Source: an uncultured Eubacteriales bacterium
GTDB taxonomy: Bacteria; Bacillota; Clostridia; Tissierellales; Peptoniphilaceae
Direction of reading: 5' to 3'
DNA: 9,884 nucleotides
NCBI GenBank assembly: GCA_902488815.1
Contig: CABTXP010000042.1
Span: 1-9,884, forward strand
Shown: piece by piece, positions 6,856 to 9,884 of the stretch
How the letters are laid out: every line of letters begins with the position of its first letter
Numbering within the stretch: position 1 is the first letter of the stretch
Made by a program: the position numbers and the translations under genes
Notes under the pieces: model-generated
Told to the model about the DNA's origin: nothing
The model's database searches: none
Seen by the model: only the letters and a program-made list of their open reading frames with translations

Positions 6856-7391
6856 ATTTCCAACCTCATCTTATATATGTAACAAAACTTGCGAAAGAAA
6901 AAGTCGAAGAAACAATCTTCGAGCAACTCTTCTTCCTCATCACTAAGGGGATCGCCCTTATAAGTTTCAAATGTCCTTTGATATATTTTAAATCCCACGG
7001 CGGTATACATTCTTATGGCACGTGTGTTAAAGGCGGCGACTTTAAGTCTGTAGTGTGTTATGCCGTGGTGCTCTTTGCCGTATTCCATTGCAAGGGGAAG
7101 AGCAATGCGACCGATGCCTATTCCCACCATGTCCGGATTAATTACAATGCCGAGCTCGGCACTTTTTCCCGCCATCCCTTTGACGGAAATAAATCCCACA
7201 GGCTCATTGTCTTTTAAAATACACAGGTACTTGGAATTTTTTTGACTTTTCTTCCAATTATACCAGCTTAATATTTCATGCTCCCCTTTTGCCAAAAAAT
7301 TATAGTCGGCAAGGTAGTTCTCCTTGTGCTTGCCCCAGTTTTCAAAAGAAAGAGCATCTTCATATGTCAAATCTTTAATTGAAACGTCCAT
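6852..7391 (-). CDS. GNAT-family N-acetyltransferase
   Basis: This protein of about 179 residues has the GNAT fold pattern: strand beta-4 AELGIVIN (78-85), the acetyl-CoA pyrophosphate loop VGIGIG (89-94, with Val in place of the usual Gln/Arg), the following helix, then LKVAAFNTRAIRMYTAVGFKIYQR (116-139), the common N..A...Y...GF ending. Known relatives acetylate amines, including ribosomal-protein or peptide N termini and small molecules; the substrate is unknown. The tail is strongly acidic, then Phe-rich. Two starts are possible: GTG at 7400 or ATG at 7391. I chose ATG because GGTGA sits 5 nt upstream and a TATAAT at 7415-7420 would leave GTG only about 8 nt of leader. It is first in the eight-gene operon; its TGA overlaps the DnaD start. 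Confidence 0.9.
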   Translation of the reverse strand: MDVSIKDLTYEDALSFENWGKHKENYLADYNFLAKGEHEILSWYNWKKSQKNSKYLCILKDNEPVGFISVKGMAGKSAELGIVINPDMVGIGIGRIALPLAMEYGKEHHGITHYRLKVAAFNTRAIRMYTAVGFKIYQRTFETYKGDPLSDEEEELLEDCFFDFFFRKFCYIYKMRLEI

Positions 7392-7397
7392 ATTTTT

Positions 7398-7441
7398 CAC
7401 CGAGCCTTTCTCTTATTATATAGTAAATAAAAGTCTCGGTG
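7398..7441 (-). promoter_or_regulatory. Likely promoter of the eight-gene operon, framed by an inverted repeat
   Basis: A consensus -10 TATAAT lies on the minus strand at 7420-7415, just after the DUF3048 terminator and just before the GNAT gene, where a promoter is expected. No good -35 is found at 17 bp (TACACC, three of six). Around it, CACCGAG (7398-7404) and CTCGGTG (7435-7441) form a 7-bp perfect inverted repeat 30 nt apart. It could be an operator, or chance. Confidence 0.5.
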
Positions 7442-7444
7442 TAT

Positions 7445-7470
7445 AAAAAATAGACATGAGTCCATGTCTA
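7445..7470 (-). terminator. Rho-independent terminator after the DUF3048 gene
   Basis: On the minus strand an 8-bp perfect stem (TAGACATG/CATGTCTA, positions 7451-7470) with a 4-nt loop runs directly into six U. It starts 9 nt after the stop codon. The other side (7471-7480) is not a T-run, so it should act only leftward. Confidence 0.88.
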
Positions 7471-7479
7471 TTCTTATGT

Positions 7480-8586
7480 CTATTTATTTGTTTCGACATT
7501 TTCACTTTCCGCCTCTACCTCTTCAGGTGCGTCGGAAGGAAGTATTTCAATAGGATCATCGGGGTCTAAAACGCTGATCCAAGTTCTACCCCTCTTTAAT
7601 GTAATTATGTTTCCAACGTTGTCTTTAAAGACAGTCTTTGAAGCCGCATCCGGTTTTTCCCAGATGATGTCTATTATTCTTCCGCTGCTTATGAGAAGTC
7701 CCTTGCCTTCTCCAATGTGGTTGATGGTAAGTGTGTCCTTGGGGCCTGTGACTTTGGAGTCTGCAAACTCGACAATTAAATTGTCAACTCTCACTTCGGC
7801 ATTTGGCTTTTCATTTATTACATAGTCTTCGTCCACCAATACTTCGTCGTTTCTGTAAATGCGATAGTTGCCATCCGCCGGCACATATTCGTATCTCATC
7901 TTGTGTGTGGGGAAGAAGTTAAGAGTAATGTCGTCGCAAGGCCTCATGGCGTCGTCCATAACTTCGTCGTCAAAATTAAAGGGTTTAAACTCAGCCGTCT
8001 TGGAAATATTTCTCTTTTCCATTTGCGCCAGTATAAGTTCATCCGTAGTGTATCCGTTGTGAGGTCTCTTCTTCTTTACATCCTTGTTTCTAAAAAATGT
8101 AATGCCTTCAAGGGCAATGCCGTCAAGGTCATCGACGCCCATCTTTGGGATCTCGGCATAACCTGCATCGGAGCCGCCCCAGTGTATGTAAAGGCCGTTG
8201 TATTCAGCTGTAGTATCTACAAAGTATGGTCTTGCCGATCTTACAGGTCCCACAATCTTCGGATAGTCCTTCATAAACATGGCAAGGTATCTGGTGTACT
8301 CACCTTCAGCCTTAAACTCGTAAATAATTTCCGCATCGTTTAAACCTGATTGAGGTCTTGCGTCCGGGTGGTTGTCAATCATAATGCCCCACACACGCTT
8401 GCCTTCTATGTCCTCTTCCACTTCACTACCGCCTAAAGGTGAGTAAATTTTCTCCGGCTCAGGTGGCAACTCTTCTTTCACTTCAGGTTTAACTTCAGGC
8501 TCTTTTTCAGCAACGTCATTTTTACCGCAGGCAAAAAGCATTGAAAGAGCAAGTAATAAAATAATAAACTTAGTTAATCTCTTCAT
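7480..8586 (-). CDS. YerB-like DUF3048 lipoprotein
   Basis: This 368-residue protein is a predicted lipoprotein: basic start MKRLTK, hydrophobic run FIILLLALSM, then lipobox LFAC with lipidated C20. A Glu/Pro/Lys-rich linker follows (25-46). The N-terminal DUF3048 domain shows IMIDNHPDARPQSGL (68-82), EGEYTRYLAMF (94-104), VGPVRSARPYF (112-122) and a GGSDAGY (137-143) segment; the C-terminal DUF3048_C domain spans about 215-345 with WEKPDAASKTVF and an ISVLDP end. The family is anchored outside the membrane; its biochemical function is not established. An in-frame ATG 39 nt upstream exists, but the start at 8586 has a perfect AGAGGAGG site and gives the correct signal peptide. The gene is transcribed alone, divergently from the chrA pair. 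Confidence 0.94.
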   Translation of the reverse strand: MKRLTKFIILLLALSMLFACGKNDVAEKEPEVKPEVKEELPPEPEKIYSPLGGSEVEEDIEGKRVWGIMIDNHPDARPQSGLNDAEIIYEFKAEGEYTRYLAMFMKDYPKIVGPVRSARPYFVDTTAEYNGLYIHWGGSDAGYAEIPKMGVDDLDGIALEGITFFRNKDVKKKRPHNGYTTDELILAQMEKRNISKTAEFKPFNFDDEVMDDAMRPCDDITLNFFPTHKMRYEYVPADGNYRIYRNDEVLVDEDYVINEKPNAEVRVDNLIVEFADSKVTGPKDTLTINHIGEGKGLLISSGRIIDIIWEKPDAASKTVFKDNVGNIITLKRGRTWISVLDPDDPIEILPSDAPEEVEAESENVETNK

Positions 8587-8602
8587 ATATCCTCCTCTAA
8601 AT

Positions 8603-8612
8603 ATTATTGCAC
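8603..8612 (-). promoter_or_regulatory. Candidate extended -10 promoter of the DUF3048 gene
   Basis: On the minus strand TG-C-AATAAT forms an extended -10 element ending 16 nt before the ATG at 8586. A TAGATA at 8631-8626, 17 bp upstream, matches the -35 consensus at four of six positions. The start of transcription would fall around 8596, at the edge of the ribosome binding site. It mirrors the chrA promoter on the other strand. Confidence 0.45.
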
Positions 8613-8642
8613 ATTTACAGGCCATTATCTATATTATTGTTG

Positions 8643-8651
8643 TGCTATAAT
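8643..8651 (+). promoter_or_regulatory. chrA: Extended -10 promoter of the chrA pair
   Basis: TG-C-TATAAT is a perfect extended -10 element on the plus strand, with no clear -35, as extended -10 promoters permit. Transcription should start near 8658, inside or just before the AAGGAGG (8657-8663) that precedes the ATG at 8669, leaving a leader of about 11 nt. Confidence 0.6.
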
Positions 8652-8668
8652 CTTAAAAGGAGGCGGAG

Positions 8669-9238
8669 ATGAAAAAAGATATATCCCTCTTAAAATTATT
8701 CACGACATTTTTTAAAATAAACGCCATAACATTCGGCGGCGGCTACACAATAGTCCCTGTAGTAAAAGACATGTTCGTCAACGACTTAAAGGCCATAGAT
8801 GAAGATGAAATGATTGACATAGTCGCTCTTGCACAGTCGGGTCCCGGTGCCATGGCAATATCTACATCCTTACTTACAGGCTATAAACTGAGAGGCCCTG
8901 TGGGAGCCTTGGTGTGTCTTGTAGCATCGGTGCTACCATGTCTAATCATCTTGGGACTTATTTCAAAGTTTTACACTGAATTTAAACAAAATACATACAT
9001 AAACGCAGCGCTAAAAGGGATAGGAGGAGTTATATCCGCCGTACTTTTTATAACTGTATTTCGCATGGGAAAGGCGACTTACAAAAAGCACCCTGTTTTT
9101 TCATCTATACTTATGGTGGCTGTCTTTGTCGCAGGATATTTTACAAGTATTCACACGGCAATACTCATACTTTTCTCAGCCATTGTAGGAATAACCGTCT
9201 TCGGAATTGCAGATTATGAGGTGAATAAAAATGCTTAG
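8669..9238 (+). CDS. chrA: Chromate-transporter-family protein, first half (short-chain ChrA)
   Basis: This 189-residue membrane protein belongs to the CHR family; short-chain members are encoded as pairs that correspond to the two halves of long ChrA. Visible marks are the amphipathic start with LFTTFFKINAITFGGGY (10-26), the downstream VALAQSGPGAMAI (52-64; family (A/S)Q..PGP.ai), RGPVGALV (75-82), and four or so hydrophobic segments after it. In long ChrA these motifs line the anion path, and the export driver is the proton motive force. Chromate efflux is the name-giving activity, but the true substrate in anaerobes is unknown and may be sulfate or another anion. The gene has a strong AAGGAGG site and overlaps the second half by 8 nt. 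Confidence 0.92.
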   Translation: MKKDISLLKLFTTFFKINAITFGGGYTIVPVVKDMFVNDLKAIDEDEMIDIVALAQSGPGAMAISTSLLTGYKLRGPVGALVCLVASVLPCLIILGLISKFYTEFKQNTYINAALKGIGGVISAVLFITVFRMGKATYKKHPVFSSILMVAVFVAGYFTSIHTAILILFSAIVGITVFGIADYEVNKNA

Positions 9239-9782
9239 CTTGTACACCACATTTTTAAAAATCGGAGCCTTTGCCTTTGGCGGCGGCTATGCAGTTCTCT
9301 CTCTCATAATAAAATTTGTAATTGACACGGCAGGTTGGCTGACGCCGGAAGAATTTGTAGACGTGGTAAGTATATCTCAAATGACACCCGGCCCCATCGC
9401 CATAAACTCAGCCACCTTTGTGGGACAAAAAATAGGAGGAGTCTTAGGCTCGGTAGTTGCCACATTGGGAATAGTTACGCCTCAATTTATACTTATGATG
9501 GCTCTCGGTCATCTTTTATTTACAAAGAACAAAAAATTTAAGGTCTTGGACTGGATGCTTGAGGGAATAAAGGCGGGAGTGGTGAGCTTAATATTAATCT
9601 CCGCCATCTCACTTTTTAAGACAAGCGTCTTCCAGGGAGAGTTTTTACTTAAAAATTTAGATGTAGTTGCGTCAATAACCTTTGTAATAGGTCTTATCCT
9701 CTACGCGAAAAAGGTCAGCTTGTTTAAAATCATAGGCATAGGCGCCTGTTTGGGCATCGTCCTTACGCTACTTATAAAATAA
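9231..9782 (+). CDS. chrA: Chromate-transporter-family protein, second half (short-chain ChrA)
   Basis: This 183-residue membrane protein is paralogous to the gene just before it: FLKIGAFAFGGGYAV (8-22), a WLTPEEFVDVVSISQMTPGPIAI stretch (36-58), GQKIGGVLGSVVATLG (65-80) and three to four hydrophobic segments to the C terminus. The PGP of the family is intact here, whereas the first copy has PGA. The ATG lies inside the end of the first gene, with GAGGTGA (9218-9224) as binding site, so the two subunits are probably made in equal amounts and form an antiparallel heterodimer, as proposed for paired short-chain CHR proteins. A terminator follows three bases after the stop. Confidence 0.92.
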   Translation: MLSLYTTFLKIGAFAFGGGYAVLSLIIKFVIDTAGWLTPEEFVDVVSISQMTPGPIAINSATFVGQKIGGVLGSVVATLGIVTPQFILMMALGHLLFTKNKKFKVLDWMLEGIKAGVVSLILISAISLFKTSVFQGEFLLKNLDVVASITFVIGLILYAKKVSLFKIIGIGACLGIVLTLLIK

Positions 9783-9784
9783 TT

Positions 9785-9807
9785 AAAGAGGTGTGAGCCT
9801 CTTTTTT
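9785..9807 (+). terminator. Rho-independent terminator of the chrA pair
   Basis: A 7-bp stem (AAAGAGG/CCTCTTT) with a 6-nt loop leads into a run of T (9802-9807), starting three bases after the second chrA stop codon. Confidence 0.85.
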
Positions 9808-9833
9808 ATTTTGAAATTTAAAAATTTTGAACA

Positions 9834-9876
9834 CAAAAAAAAGACTGTGATCTCTCACAGTCTTTTGTTTTTATTA
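9834..9876. terminator. Probable bidirectional terminator, 12-bp perfect stem
   Basis: AAAAGACTGTGA (9839-9850) and its exact complement (9855-9866) enclose a 4-nt loop. A-runs lie on the left and T-runs on the right, so the hairpin has a U-tract in both directions. It can back up the chrA terminator and also end a leftward gene lying beyond the right edge; in-frame tandem TAA codons at 9876-9871 on the minus strand fit such a gene end. Confidence 0.8.
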
Positions 9877-9884
9877 GTCTAATA

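Noticed and set aside
7903..8343. 146-codon plus-strand open frame
   Set aside because: Antisense to the conserved DUF3048 domains; no family features of its own.
8614..8619. TTTACA as -35 for the chrA promoter
   Set aside because: It lies 26 bp from the TATAAT, too far for a sigma-A promoter.
8587..8625. 13-residue N-terminal extension of the DUF3048 protein
   Set aside because: It would bury the signal peptide behind extra residues and has no ribosome binding site; the inner ATG has a perfect one.
1..9884. CRISPR arrays, tRNA genes, insertion sequences, phage or defence genes
   Set aside because: I saw no regularly spaced repeats, cloverleaf-like sequence, transposase or defence-type domain.

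Overview
The window looks like a low-GC Firmicutes chromosome, most likely an anaerobic clostridial or Tissierellia-type coccus; the Peptoniphilus/Anaerococcus group is my best guess, with low confidence. The reasons are AT-rich spacers, strong AGGAGG-type ribosome binding sites, compact operons with overlapping genes, and the gene set: a DnaD-domain protein paired with a DnaC/DnaI-like helicase loader, a DegV protein, LrgAB, and a YerB-like DUF3048 lipoprotein. No gene here proves the genus.

Layout, left to right. Positions 1-19 are the extreme 5' end of a 16S rRNA gene on the minus strand, so a ribosomal RNA operon runs out of the left edge. Two near-identical sigma-A promoters in tandem (157-185 and 243-271) drive it, followed by a leader of about 130 nt. 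Next come leftward protein genes. A monocistronic DegV-family gene (388-1278) has its own hairpin terminator. A tightly packed eight-gene transcription unit (7391 down to 1380) reads GNAT acetyltransferase, DnaD-domain protein, DnaC-like ATPase, class I aminotransferase, PAP2 phosphatase, LrgA, LrgB, NfsA-type nitroreductase, and ends in a UUCG-loop terminator. Five of its seven junctions overlap. A single DUF3048 lipoprotein gene (7480-8586) has its own terminator. From a shared 82-bp spacer, two rightward genes diverge; they encode the two halves of a short-chain ChrA-type transporter (8669-9782). The right edge carries a terminator for this pair and a 12-bp perfect-stem hairpin that probably serves both strands.

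How the genes relate. The DnaD and DnaC-like proteins are the replication-restart/helicase-loading pair common in clostridia. PAP2, LrgA and LrgB are membrane proteins suggesting an envelope module (lipid-phosphate hydrolysis, holin/antiholin-like or small-metabolite export). The aminotransferase and nitroreductase are metabolic passengers. All genes except the chrA pair, including the rRNA operon, run leftward, which fits a leading-strand arrangement with the replication origin somewhere to the right (inference).

I found no CRISPR, tRNA, mobile element or clear defence system. The most interesting signals are regulatory: the duplicated rRNA promoters, a mirrored pair of extended -10 elements between the DUF3048 and chrA genes with predicted leaders of only about 10 nt, and an inverted repeat framing the likely promoter of the eight-gene operon.
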